Positions 8,159-17,086 of a stretch of 64,000 nucleotides of DNA are shown here, one piece after another. The notes beneath the pieces are model-generated. The model did no database searches. It had not been told where the DNA came from and saw only the letters and a program-made list of their open reading frames with translations. Where the stretch lies: the NCBI RefSeq assembly GCF_003725795.1, contig NZ_RBEE01000023.1, forward strand, positions 62,001 through 126,000. The letters are read 5' to 3'. A program made the position numbers and the translations under genes. Position 1 is the first letter of the stretch. Each line of letters starts with the position of its first letter. This DNA is from Pedobacter jejuensis. Lineage in GTDB: Bacteria > Bacteroidota > Bacteroidia > Sphingobacteriales > Sphingobacteriaceae.

Positions 8159-9163
8159 ATGAAAAAACACCATCGAGTAAATAGTCTTACGCCCTGGCAA
8201 CGGCTTGTGGAAATGCTTCACGTAGAGCGTTCGACAATCAACTACATTTTTTTATATGCCGGATTTATAGGTATTATAGGCTTGTCTCTCCCTTTAGGTA
8301 CAGCAGCCGTGTTTAACCTATTATCAAACGGCTCTATGTATAGCTCCACATATATACTAATCGCCGCAATATTATTAGGTATAGTTATTGGCGGAATTTT
8401 ATTAAAGGGTCAACTTGCATTGGTGGAATTTTTAGAGCAGAAGATTTTCATTAAAGCTGCTATTGAGTTTGCGTATCGTTTGCCTCGGATTAAGAAAAAA
8501 GAACTCGAAGGTGAGAATCCACAAGAATTGGTTAACCGTTTTTTTGATGTATTAACCATTCAGAAGGGTTTAACAAAATTGCTAATCGATATTGTTGCTG
8601 CGGCAGTTCTTATTGTGTTCAGTGCCATTTTGCTTTCCTTTTATCATCCAATATTTATCGGTTTTGGAATTTTTACCATCCTTTGTATTTCGATAATTAT
8701 ACTTATTTACTACAGAAGAGGTGTAGAAACCAGTATCGAAGAATCTGAATATAAATATGAAGTAGTCGGATATTTAGAAGAAGTTGCTTCAAATTTAGAT
8801 GAATACCGCGGGCAGGAAGATAAAATGGCAAAAGTAACATCAATAACAGATCAAATTACTGCAAAGTACATTGCCGCAAGAAATGATCACTTTAGTATTT
8901 TAAGAAGACTTTTTGCCAGTGCTGTAGCATTGCGTACCATTTTAATGGGCGGATTACTTTTGCTTGGGTCGTACTTTGTGGTAGAACGCCAGATGACTTT
9001 CGGACAATTTGTTGCTGCAGAAGTAATTATTGTTCAGATATCATATGCCGTAGAAAAACTTATGACCAGCTTAAATACTGTTTTTGATATGGTTACAGGA
9101 AGCGAGAAATTAGCTGTTGTTACCGATTTGGAAATTGAGGAAGGAGGTGTTCATCATGACTAA
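8159..9163 (+). CDS. ABC exporter transmembrane domain without an ATPase domain
   Basis: 334 residues. The sequence resembles the type-1 ABC exporter membrane domain: six hydrophobic segments (about 30-55, 65-80, 150-165, 168-185, 255-275 and a short sixth near 285-300) separated by the long charged loops expected of such domains (e.g. VVGYLEEVASNLDEYRGQED). Full-length homologues continue with a Walker-type ATPase of about 240 residues; here the protein stops right after the last helix (TGSEKLAVVTDLEIEEGG) and the next gene already overlaps the stop by 8 bases. No peptidase C39 domain. Probably the inner-membrane part of a tripartite exporter with the HlyD and TolC proteins; an ATPase would have to come from elsewhere. 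Not a frameshift: the downstream frame is HlyD. Confidence 0.8.
   Translation: MKKHHRVNSLTPWQRLVEMLHVERSTINYIFLYAGFIGIIGLSLPLGTAAVFNLLSNGSMYSSTYILIAAILLGIVIGGILLKGQLALVEFLEQKIFIKAAIEFAYRLPRIKKKELEGENPQELVNRFFDVLTIQKGLTKLLIDIVAAAVLIVFSAILLSFYHPIFIGFGIFTILCISIIILIYYRRGVETSIEESEYKYEVVGYLEEVASNLDEYRGQEDKMAKVTSITDQITAKYIAARNDHFSILRRLFASAVALRTILMGGLLLLGSYFVVERQMTFGQFVAAEVIIVQISYAVEKLMTSLNTVFDMVTGSEKLAVVTDLEIEEGGVHHD
9141..9149 (+). promoter_or_regulatory. strong Shine-Dalgarno-like sequence before HlyD gene
   Basis: AAGGAGGTG ends six bases before the ATG at 9156. It lies inside the last codons of the upstream gene and supports the ATG within the ATGACTAA stop/start overlap rather than the ATG at 9117. 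Such strong sites are rare in Bacteroidota; it could also be a by-product of the codons for Glu-Gly-Gly. Confidence 0.5.
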
Positions 9164-10514
9164 CGAAACCAAAAAACTCGTGGTACAAAAGGTTGATGAA
9201 TATTCTCTATTATCAAAAGCACAACTAATATCATCAAACGGAGCACGATTGCTTGGCAGGATAATGATAGGTGTTTTGGTAATATTCATCATCATTTTAT
9301 TGCTTCCATGGCGCCAAACCATTTCCGGGCGTGGCGTAATAACTGCTTTAAGACCAGAAGATAGGCCTCAAACAGTTCAAAACCAAATTGGTGGCAGGAT
9401 AGAATATTGGGCAGTAAGAGAAGGAGAGGAAGTAAAAAAAGGCGATACCATTTTGGTGATTTCCGAAACAAATCAATCGTACTTTAACCCCGATTTGCCT
9501 GAAAGATTAGATGAGCAACTTGACGCCAAACGCAACAGCGAAATTGCCGCGGAGCAAAAAATTGCAGCTACAGATGCGCAAATTAGTGCTTTAACTAACG
9601 GACTTCGTATTCAATTACAAGCGGCTGAAAATGATGTTAGGAAAGCCAAAAATACAGTAAGAATAGATAGTGCCGACTTAATAGCCATTAGAAATTTTTA
9701 TCAAACCAGTCGCTCTAGGTTAGAGCGTTACGAAGCCGGATATAAAAATGGTTTATTTTCATTAACGGATATTGAAACCAGAAGATTAAAACTTCAGGAA
9801 GATAAAGCGAAAGAAGTTAGTCAGGAAAATAAATTAAGTAGTGCAAGGCAAGCGCTTTCTAGTGCAATTATCGAGTTGGATAACATCCGGGCTAAATACA
9901 ATCAGTCACTTGCCTCGGCACAATCCGATAAAAGTTCTGCACTTTCGGGCAAGGCATCTGTTCGCGAAGAAATTTCAAGGCTTAAAAATGAAATGTCGAA
10001 CATTAAAATTCGGCGGAGTTTATATATAGTTAGAGCGCCACAAGACGGTTATATTGTAAAAACATTAAAGGCAGGCTTAGGTGAGAACATAAAGGAAGGT
10101 GAGTCTATTGCCACCTTACAACCACTTTCGCCAATGGTGGCTGCCGAAATTTATGTAGATGCGATGGATGTGCCATTGATATTAGATAGCAGTGATGTAA
10201 GGTTGCAATTTGAAGGATGGCCATCAGTTCAATTTTCGGGTTGGCCTTCTGTTGCAATCGGAACTTTTGGAGGTAAAGTATCTGTAATTGATAGGGTTAG
10301 TACCGATGGTAAATACCGCATTTTGGTTAGGCAGTTAACCCATTTACCTAAAAATGAAGAACCATGGCCAATTCAGTTAAGGCAAGGTTCTGGTGTGTAC
10401 GGCAGGGTTATACTTAGAACAGTTCCAGTATGGTACGAAATATGGCGCCAATTAAATGGTTTTCCACCTAGTTTGGATAAAGCACCATCCAAAGAAAATA
10501 TAAATAACAAATAA
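9156..10514 (+). CDS. HlyD-family membrane fusion (periplasmic adaptor) protein
   Basis: 452 residues. A single N-terminal membrane helix (about 36-56, MIGVLVIFIIILLLP) follows a cytosolic tail; then a split biotinyl-lipoyl domain (GGRIEYWAVREGEEVKKGD and, near the end, VRAPQDGYIVKTLKAGLGENIKEGE) interrupted by a long coiled-coil hairpin (about 130-290, rich in Gln, Lys, Ala and Asp). This is the standard HlyD/EmrA plan of type I secretion adaptors. The start codon overlaps the stop of the upstream membrane-domain gene by 8 bases, suggesting translational coupling; the TolC gene follows after 15 bases. The adaptor would link the inner-membrane protein to the outer-membrane channel. Confidence 0.9.
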   Translation: MTNETKKLVVQKVDEYSLLSKAQLISSNGARLLGRIMIGVLVIFIIILLLPWRQTISGRGVITALRPEDRPQTVQNQIGGRIEYWAVREGEEVKKGDTILVISETNQSYFNPDLPERLDEQLDAKRNSEIAAEQKIAATDAQISALTNGLRIQLQAAENDVRKAKNTVRIDSADLIAIRNFYQTSRSRLERYEAGYKNGLFSLTDIETRRLKLQEDKAKEVSQENKLSSARQALSSAIIELDNIRAKYNQSLASAQSDKSSALSGKASVREEISRLKNEMSNIKIRRSLYIVRAPQDGYIVKTLKAGLGENIKEGESIATLQPLSPMVAAEIYVDAMDVPLILDSSDVRLQFEGWPSVQFSGWPSVAIGTFGGKVSVIDRVSTDGKYRILVRQLTHLPKNEEPWPIQLRQGSGVYGRVILRTVPVWYEIWRQLNGFPPSLDKAPSKENINNK

Positions 10515-10529
10515 ATCTAATCAACAGAA

Positions 10530-12017
10530 ATGTATAATATTAATATGCGGGCAAAACATAAACTTAATGCGTGTACCTGGATATTTTTTATTTTTTTTAC
10601 CTGGATTTTAAATCCATTATTTGCACAGCAAACGCAGTCAGTTTCAGGTTCAGCGCCAATTTTTACGCTTAACGATATGGAAGAAATCGTGTTGCAAAAT
10701 CATCCAATAGTTAAACAGGCTGCGCTATTAAGCAAGGAAGCTGGCGCAAAAGTATTACAATCTTTAGGTAAGTTCGATCCTGCTATTAATGCTTCATTTG
10801 GAAGAAAAATTTTTGGTGGTACAGAATACTATAACCATTGGGATAGTGAATTAAAAGTTCCGTTGTGGCTAGCTGGTGCCGACTTAAATGTTGGTTACGA
10901 TAGGAATGTTGGCGTTTATAACAATCCGGAAACGCGAACCAGCACAACTGGCTTATCAGGTGTTGGACTTACCATTCCCCTCGGCCAGGGTTTAATTATC
11001 GATTCTCGCCGTAATACCTTACGCCAGGCAAAAATTATGGTCGATTATGCTGAAGCTGATAAAATCAATCAAATTAATAAGGTTTGGTTTGGAGCAGTAA
11101 AAGATTACTGGAGTTGGTATTATGCTCATCAACAATATAATTTAATAAATGAAGGTGTTGATTTAGCCTCTCGAAGATTTTCCGCTATCCGCCAGCAAGT
11201 TATTTTAGGTGATAAACCGCCAATTGATTCCGTTGAAGCTTCTATAACTCTTGAAGATAGAAAAGTTCAGCTTCAGGATGCGAATGTAAAACTCGCCAAT
11301 TCTCGGTTAATCTTATCTAATCATTTGTGGAATTCGCAAGGTGTACCGACTGAACTTCCTGCAAATGCACTGCCACAAGAAACTAATGATACGGAGAATG
11401 TACTGAATCAGTTGGTTTTGGATTCACTTGTACAGCAAGCTACTGAAAGTCATCCTGAGATACTTAAAATCAGATATCAAAAATCAAAACTGGATGTTGA
11501 GCGTTTGTATCGGCAAGAAATGCTAAAGCCTAAACTAAATATAAAAGGTTCATTTTTAGCGGGTAGGAGAGATTTTTCGTATGTACCCGATTACTATGAT
11601 TTTCGATTGGCAAATTATAAAGTAGGAATCGATTTTGCTTTTCCTCTGTTTTTACGAGAAGAACGCGGTAAACTTAGAGAAGTTAAAATTCAACAGGCAG
11701 AGGTTGAATATGGACTTCAACAAACCGGCAGAGAAATCCAAAACGGGGTATTATCTGCGGTGAATGAAGTTAAAGCCTTAAAAGCACAGTTTGTATTACA
11801 GACTAAAAATTTGGCAAGTCAACGAACATTAGTTAAGGGTGAACTGCAAAAATTTGAACTAGGCGAAAGTAATTTATTTCTTATCAATAGTAGAGAAACC
11901 AAACTGATTGATATGAGAATAAAACAAGCAGAAATTATTTCTTATTATCAAAAAGCTTTAGCAGAATTATACTTTAAAGCTGGGAAACGTTTTACTTTAA
12001 ATGATACTAAAAATTAA
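10530..12017 (+). CDS. TolC-family outer membrane efflux protein
   Basis: 495 residues with a signal peptide ending near PLFAQQ (cleavage about residue 32). Two repeated coiled-coil halves typical of outer membrane efflux proteins: an N-terminal half (LNDMEEIVLQNHPIVKQAAL, then FDPAINASFGRK) and a second half starting around residue 300 with SHPEILKIRYQKSKL. Ends with the usual helical tail (IISYYQKALAELYFKAG). Third gene of the ABC-like/HlyD/TolC operon. An in-frame ATG at 10545 is an alternative start. Forms the outer-membrane exit duct of the exporter. Confidence 0.9.
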   Translation: MYNINMRAKHKLNACTWIFFIFFTWILNPLFAQQTQSVSGSAPIFTLNDMEEIVLQNHPIVKQAALLSKEAGAKVLQSLGKFDPAINASFGRKIFGGTEYYNHWDSELKVPLWLAGADLNVGYDRNVGVYNNPETRTSTTGLSGVGLTIPLGQGLIIDSRRNTLRQAKIMVDYAEADKINQINKVWFGAVKDYWSWYYAHQQYNLINEGVDLASRRFSAIRQQVILGDKPPIDSVEASITLEDRKVQLQDANVKLANSRLILSNHLWNSQGVPTELPANALPQETNDTENVLNQLVLDSLVQQATESHPEILKIRYQKSKLDVERLYRQEMLKPKLNIKGSFLAGRRDFSYVPDYYDFRLANYKVGIDFAFPLFLREERGKLREVKIQQAEVEYGLQQTGREIQNGVLSAVNEVKALKAQFVLQTKNLASQRTLVKGELQKFELGESNLFLINSRETKLIDMRIKQAEIISYYQKALAELYFKAGKRFTLNDTKN

Positions 12018-12178
12018 GTATTTTTTAGATATTTGCTTGATTTTAGGATATTTAACTTAATAAAAGGTTAATTTTCTTATAGCTTTGATGTTTAAAATTA
12101 AGTATTAGTACGCTTTATTATTTGTTTGCTTGATAGAAATTATCTTTATCTATAAATTAGTTATTCTAAATTATTGAT

Positions 12179-12436
12179 ATGGCCATCTATTTTAAAAATG
12201 AGATTCCCGTAGTAACGATTATCCATCAAATAGAGAAGTTTCTTGGTGAATCTGGTTTTAAAAGTGTTCTGGATTATAAAGAAATTACACTCTACGTTTA
12301 TGATACGGCTGATAAAGCTGTTTTATCGATTAGATTTTGGTTAGAAGGTGTTGAGTATAAAAAACTCTATGCCGATACCGCTCCAGAAATCGATAAATTG
12401 TATAACGATATAGAACATATAATTTTAGAATACTGA
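12179..12436 (+). CDS. hypothetical protein, 85 aa
   Basis: Starts MAIYFKNEIPVVTIIHQIEK; an alpha/beta-looking soluble protein with no recognised domain. It lies 161 bases after the exporter operon and converges on the second cold-shock-like gene. Function unknown. Confidence 0.55.
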   Translation: MAIYFKNEIPVVTIIHQIEKFLGESGFKSVLDYKEITLYVYDTADKAVLSIRFWLEGVEYKKLYADTAPEIDKLYNDIEHIILEY

Positions 12437-12460
12437 TATGATTAGGTAAAAATATATTCG

Positions 12461-12664
12461 CTATTTCGATTCAGTTTTTAGTTCTATATCAGTTGCTATA
12501 AGCCCACTCTCAGTCATTTCAATAATAAAAGTAATTTCCTGATTTATTAGAGGAACGAAAATAAGTTCTCGTATAAGAAAATTTATTTCTTGTTCATTAG
12601 TATCTACAATAGTTCCAAGTGCTATGTCTTTATTGATAGATATAATATAACCTCTTCTGCGCAT
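12461..12664 (-). CDS. small divergent cold-shock-domain-like protein, 67 aa
   Basis: Starting at the ATG at 12664, the 67 residues MRRRGYIISINKDIALGTIV, NEQEINF and QEITFIIEMTESGLIATDIEL follow the five-strand plan of a CspA-like OB fold and align with the protein at 5732-5947 (RTGIILSFNKSAGVGII). The aromatic RNP1/RNP2 residues are largely missing. The frame stays open 23 codons upstream to 12733, but those residues do not fit the fold. Function unknown; a degenerate relative of nucleic-acid-binding proteins. Confidence 0.5.
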   Translation of the reverse strand: MRRRGYIISINKDIALGTIVDTNEQEINFLIRELIFVPLINQEITFIIEMTESGLIATDIELKTESK

Positions 12665-12904
12665 GATAACTGTGGGATGATTATTGTGGCATTCAAAAGA
12701 TAATTTTCTAATTCGTAACGCAATATAAATCAATAATTTAGAACTATTTCGAATAACGCAAATTTATATATAATATTTTATGTATATCATATTTTTCAGT
12801 GTTCCTCTTGCGAACATTAAAGTTATGTATGTTGTTTAAATTTCATCAAAATAGAACATTTTACTAAAGCGTCTGTAAAATAAATTGGTATTATGTTTTT
12901 ATTC

Positions 12905-12933
12905 AAACTCTGCTGCCGAAAGCAACAGAGTTT
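12905..12933 (-). terminator. candidate terminator hairpin after DinB-like gene
   Basis: Inverted repeat with 8-bp outer arms AAACTCTG/CAGAGTTT and a GC inner stem closing a short CGAAA loop, 7 bases beyond the stop of the minus-strand DinB-like gene. No clear T-run follows, so efficiency is uncertain. Confidence 0.45.
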
Positions 12934-12939
12934 ATCTAA

Positions 12940-13470
12940 CTAAAATAATTTTTCTTGTGGTGGTTTAACGCCTGCCAAACGCAGGTAAACTGTAGCCTGA
13001 CCGCGGTGATGGGTTTGATGCTCAAAATCTTTAGTAAAAACCATGTCTTTTGTTAGGTCAAAACGATTCATAAGTTTTACTTTTTCTTGCATTTGGGTAG
13101 CAGATAGTTTTTTCAATCCTGCAATTACATAATCGTAACCTGCTAAAACCACTTTAGTAACGTTAGCCTTTGATTTATCTGTAATCTTTTCTAAATCACC
13201 AAAACCGTATGGACTTTTTTCTCCCGTCGCAGCAGCAGTAAAGCCATAATTTGCATCGGTAAGGTGAAGCATTTGCTCAGCAAATGATCGCATTTCTGGT
13301 GTTGGTTTTAAAGCATAACCTGTTTCTGGCATTGCATCTAAATACTCTTTTGTGTAAGCTTTGGCTCTTTCCCATTCTGCAATTTTTGTTGTCAATTGCT
13401 CTTGCGCATTAACACTGCTTACCATTGCCATTAAGCAAACGATAAGCATTAAAAATTTTAATCTTTTCAT
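12940..13470 (-). CDS. secreted DinB/YfiT-family putative metal-dependent protein
   Basis: 176 residues with a signal peptide (cleavage after VNAQ, about residue 23). The four-helix DinB plan is present: H69 in EQMLHLTDANYGF and H151/H155 in FEHQTHHRGQ form the metal-binding His triad of the family. Family members include thiol-dependent transferases and uncharacterised hydrolases; the periplasmic location here is common for Bacteroidota homologues, whose substrate is not known. Stands alone; flanked by hypothetical genes. Confidence 0.85.
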   Translation of the reverse strand: MKRLKFLMLIVCLMAMVSSVNAQEQLTTKIAEWERAKAYTKEYLDAMPETGYALKPTPEMRSFAEQMLHLTDANYGFTAAATGEKSPYGFGDLEKITDKSKANVTKVVLAGYDYVIAGLKKLSATQMQEKVKLMNRFDLTKDMVFTKDFEHQTHHRGQATVYLRLAGVKPPQEKLF

Positions 13471-13619
13471 AATTTGATTTGTTTAAGTAAAACAAATATA
13501 TGATAGATTACCAAAAATAGTTTATCGATTAAAAATCCTATTGGGATTAAGGATTTTGTAATATCTTAATTTTTTGCAGTGGTTTTCAGCATAAATATTT
13601 AATGTTTTTGCCAAGAGAT

Positions 13620-13850
13620 TTATTTTGGTGGAGCATGAAATACTTCTAAAACTACGCAGCTAAAGCCTAGTTTATTAAATAGAGCAATTACAATATCATT
13701 CATATTTACCGGAGAATCAACTCTTAAAATTTTATCACAATCAGTAAGGTCGATATGCCAATTGAGATTGGGCACATTAACCTTAAAGTTTGGCACAATT
13801 TGTTGCAGTTCTACTTCTGTGTGCACATTTGTTTTGAAAATGGATATCAT
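13620..13850 (-). CDS. small HMA-fold-like protein lacking the metal-binding cysteines, 76 aa
   Basis: The pattern MISIFKTNV...NWHIDLTDCDKILRVDS...IIVALFNKLGFSCVVLEV is widespread in Bacteroidota as a 70-80 residue stand-alone protein. It resembles a beta-alpha-beta-beta-alpha-beta heavy-metal-associated domain, yet has no CxxC metal site near the N-terminus. Its role is not known. Monocistronic on the minus strand. The HMA link is an inference from secondary-structure pattern. Confidence 0.65.
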   Translation of the reverse strand: MISIFKTNVHTEVELQQIVPNFKVNVPNLNWHIDLTDCDKILRVDSPVNMNDIVIALFNKLGFSCVVLEVFHAPPK

Positions 13851-13946
13851 ACGTTTCTTTTTCCCAAAAAAAATTAGGTAGGGGTTTCCAAAGTAAACGG
13901 ATGAGTTGAAAATTTACTTTAATATTTATGAAATATTATTTTCAAT

Positions 13947-14165
13947 CTATGCATTAGCTTCAACTATTAATTTTAGCGCTTTTAATCGCCAAATTAAAGG
14001 TTGATTTACACGACTTGCTGGATCCATCTTTAAGGGAGTAAAATGACTTTCCAGAAAATGCTCATAATTGTTAATCACAGTAGCCTGATTCAGGTATATC
14101 GGTGTAGCCTGCTTTTCGGCATTTGCAAAAAATTCTTCAAGTTTATTAACTTCTTCTATTGTCAT
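13947..14165 (-). CDS. DUF6965-like small protein, 72 aa
   Basis: 72 residues. The arrangement LEEFFANAEKQATPIYLNQATVINNYEHFLESHF...RLKALK matches what I recall of the DUF6965 family of short Bacteroidota proteins (LxxYF, LNxxTxIxDxxxFxxSHL, RLxxLK). Function unknown. Single gene on the minus strand. Confidence 0.6.
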   Translation of the reverse strand: MTIEEVNKLEEFFANAEKQATPIYLNQATVINNYEHFLESHFTPLKMDPASRVNQPLIWRLKALKLIVEANA

Positions 14166-14319
14166 CCTTCAAAATTAATAAAAAGTAAATTTTAACAGCA
14201 GTATTTTTGATTAAGAAAATGCTAGTTCAGCTATTTAATGATGAAAAAGCTATTTGATCCTTAGAACGTGCTTCAATTGAACCCACAACTCATCTAACTT
14301 GTAATATGTGTTTTACCCT

Positions 14320-16974
14320 TTATAAATATTTATATTCAAAATGGTAATTACCTGAACCAACCTTTTCTTTTTTATCACTTTTAGGAAGTAGAATGGTAGC
14401 AGTTGTATTTGCCGGCACGGTAACATCTAGTTTAAAAATACCATTATCGATTATCCATGTTGATTTTAATAGTCCATAACTGGTTTCTAATTCTGCAGTA
14501 GCGCTTGTTAAACCGCCACCAGGTTTCGGTGCAATTATAGTTTCCTTATAACCCGGTTGTTCGGTAACTGCATTTAAGCCAGCTATATTTTTATACATCC
14601 AATCGCCAATTGCGCCATAAGCATAATGGTTGTACGAATTCATATTTGGAGTTTGGAAACTTCCATCAGGTTTTATGCCATCCCAACGTTCCCAAATAGT
14701 AGTTGCGCCCATCTTTACAGGATAAAGCCATGAAGGATATTTTTCTTGCATCAACAAATCATAAGCAACATTTTCAAATCCAAAACGGCTTAATACGTGG
14801 CATAAATATGGCGTCCCTAAAAAGCCAGTTGTAAGGTGGTTGCCATAACTCTTAACGTTTTCTACCAATCGTTCTGCTGCTTGCTGTCTTAACTTCTCTG
14901 GTAGCATATCAAACTGTAAAGCAAGTACATAGGCTGTTTGTGTATTAGACACCAACTTGCCATTTGGTGTCATATATTCTTTTAAATAAGCCGTTTTTAT
15001 ACGTTCTAATAATCCTTTGTATAATCTAACATCTTCTTTTTTATCCAAAACTGTTGCAGCGTTTAAAAGCAATTGTACAGAATGTGCATAAAAGGTTTGT
15101 GCAATCATATATTTATCTGTAACCGCCGCACGACCATCATTATCATCTTCAGGGCGATAAAACAACCAATCGCCAAAATGCGAGCCGCTATTCCACAAAT
15201 CATTTTTTGCAACAGATGATATATAGGTTACCCAATTTTTCATGCTTTCGTATTGGGTTTCTAAAATTCCTTTATCACCATATGATACATACATATCCCA
15301 GGGTATAATCGTGGCTGCATCGGCCCAACCGGCAGAGCCATTAGAGCCCGAGTTTAGTACATTTGGTACAACATAGGGAATACTACCGTTAGGTAATTGG
15401 TCTGCCTTTACATCTTTAAGCCACTTAGTAAAAAAACCAGAAACATCCATGTTAAAAGCTGCTGTTTTGGCGAAAGCTTGAGCATCGCCGGTCCAACCCA
15501 ATCGCTCATCTCTCTGCGGACAATCTGTTGGTACATCAACAAAATTTCCTTTTTGCCCCCATTCTATATTATGTTGTAATTGATTTATTAGTGGATTGGA
15601 GCTGGTGAATTTTCCTGTAGGTTTCATGTCAGAATAAATTGCTACAGCAGTAAAGTTTTCCAAACTTATTAAGCCAGGATAGCCATCTACTTTAACATAC
15701 CTAAATCCCTGAAATGAAAAATGCGGTTCAAAAGTTTGCTCACCTGTACCTTTTAAAATATATTGATTCTGTTGTTTGGCACTACGTAAATTTGTAGTAT
15801 AAAAATTTCCTTCTTTAGTTAAAACTTCGGCATGGCTTAAGGTTATTTTTGTGCCAGCAGGCCCTTTAGCTTTTAATATAACCCAACCAACCATATTTTG
15901 TCCAAAATCTATAACGGTTTCACCTTTGGGCGTTTTAATAATTTTTAGCGCTTTAAATTCTTCATGCTTTATAACGGCTGGTCCGCTCATTCCAACTAAC
16001 TTTTCAGTTCCTTTTTCTAGAATTCTTACAGGTTTCCAAGTACTATTTTCTTTAAAACCTGAATTTGTCCAACCCGGTATTTCAAATCTCGCATCGTATG
16101 TTTCGCCATCATAAATACCCGAAGCTAAAATAGCCCCAGTATTGCTTTTCCAACTTTCATCGCTGTTTATAACCTGTTTTTCTCCATTGGTGTATTCTAC
16201 CTCAAGCTGTAATAATAAAGCTCTTGTATTTCCATAAAAGTTCTTCTGATTCTCAAATCCAATTCTGCCTTTGTACCAGCCATCGCCAAGCGTAACACCA
16301 ATAGCATTCTGTCCATTTTTTAGTGATGATGTTACATCGTAAACCTGGTATTGAATGTGGTCGTTGTAACTCGTCCATCCCGGAGATAAATATTCATTGC
16401 TTATTCTTTTACCATTAATATTGGCTTCGTACAAACCTTTTGCGGTAATGTATATCATTGCCGACTTAATTTTTTTATCAAGATTGAATTCCTTTCTCAT
16501 CAGTGGACTTTTCAAGGAAGTATCTGGATTTGCCGTGCTAATCCATTTTGCTGTCCAATCTGTATCCAATAAACCAGTTTGAAAATATTGTGTAGGAGAC
16601 CATGGCGAAGTATTTCCATGATTATCTTTAACCTTAACCTGCCAATAATATTTTGTTTTAGATAAGAGTGTTTTGCCACTATACGCGATTAACACCGATT
16701 GATCGGATTTTTTACTCATTTTAACAGCATCCTTATTTTTAAAAGATTCCGCTGAACTTATTCTAATTTCATAGCCCGTTTGTAATGTATTTTGCAAGCT
16801 AGAGTTTATTTTCCAACTGAAACGGGGCAGAGGATTATCTACACTCAGCGGATTTGTTTGATGCTCTACCGTTAAATTATTTACTGAAAGTTTTTGTGCA
16901 AACGTATTTTGCGTAAAAATGAACGAGAAAATTAATAGTAATAATTTAACACGAAGTTGGTTTAATAGGCTCAT
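14320..16974 (-). CDS. secreted alpha-L-rhamnosidase, GH78
   Basis: 884 residues, signal peptide to TFAQ (about residue 27). Domain order of GH78: N-terminal fibronectin-like segment (NPLPRFSWKI, about 30-135), beta-sandwich (AKGLYEANINGKRISNEYLSPGWTSY, about 170-320), second beta domain (FDFGQNMVGWV-type, about 345-455), (alpha/alpha)6 catalytic barrel (about 460-790) and a C-terminal beta domain. The catalytic-region motif DCPQRDERLGWTGD spans about 484-497, with the proposed general acid Glu at about 490. Hydrolyses terminal alpha-L-rhamnose. It follows EEP and AI-2E genes on the same strand and lies outside the main pectin region. Confidence 0.93.
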   Translation of the reverse strand: MSLLNQLRVKLLLLIFSFIFTQNTFAQKLSVNNLTVEHQTNPLSVDNPLPRFSWKINSSLQNTLQTGYEIRISSAESFKNKDAVKMSKKSDQSVLIAYSGKTLLSKTKYYWQVKVKDNHGNTSPWSPTQYFQTGLLDTDWTAKWISTANPDTSLKSPLMRKEFNLDKKIKSAMIYITAKGLYEANINGKRISNEYLSPGWTSYNDHIQYQVYDVTSSLKNGQNAIGVTLGDGWYKGRIGFENQKNFYGNTRALLLQLEVEYTNGEKQVINSDESWKSNTGAILASGIYDGETYDARFEIPGWTNSGFKENSTWKPVRILEKGTEKLVGMSGPAVIKHEEFKALKIIKTPKGETVIDFGQNMVGWVILKAKGPAGTKITLSHAEVLTKEGNFYTTNLRSAKQQNQYILKGTGEQTFEPHFSFQGFRYVKVDGYPGLISLENFTAVAIYSDMKPTGKFTSSNPLINQLQHNIEWGQKGNFVDVPTDCPQRDERLGWTGDAQAFAKTAAFNMDVSGFFTKWLKDVKADQLPNGSIPYVVPNVLNSGSNGSAGWADAATIIPWDMYVSYGDKGILETQYESMKNWVTYISSVAKNDLWNSGSHFGDWLFYRPEDDNDGRAAVTDKYMIAQTFYAHSVQLLLNAATVLDKKEDVRLYKGLLERIKTAYLKEYMTPNGKLVSNTQTAYVLALQFDMLPEKLRQQAAERLVENVKSYGNHLTTGFLGTPYLCHVLSRFGFENVAYDLLMQEKYPSWLYPVKMGATTIWERWDGIKPDGSFQTPNMNSYNHYAYGAIGDWMYKNIAGLNAVTEQPGYKETIIAPKPGGGLTSATAELETSYGLLKSTWIIDNGIFKLDVTVPANTTATILLPKSDKKEKVGSGNYHFEYKYL

Positions 16975-17086
16975 AATTTGATGGTATGATTTATTAGGGT
17001 CGTTTAAATTACTATACTAAAACGATTTTCCAAAATCTTAAATTCAAGTTATTAAAAACGTTACCTGCTAATTTGATAGGTTTAAA

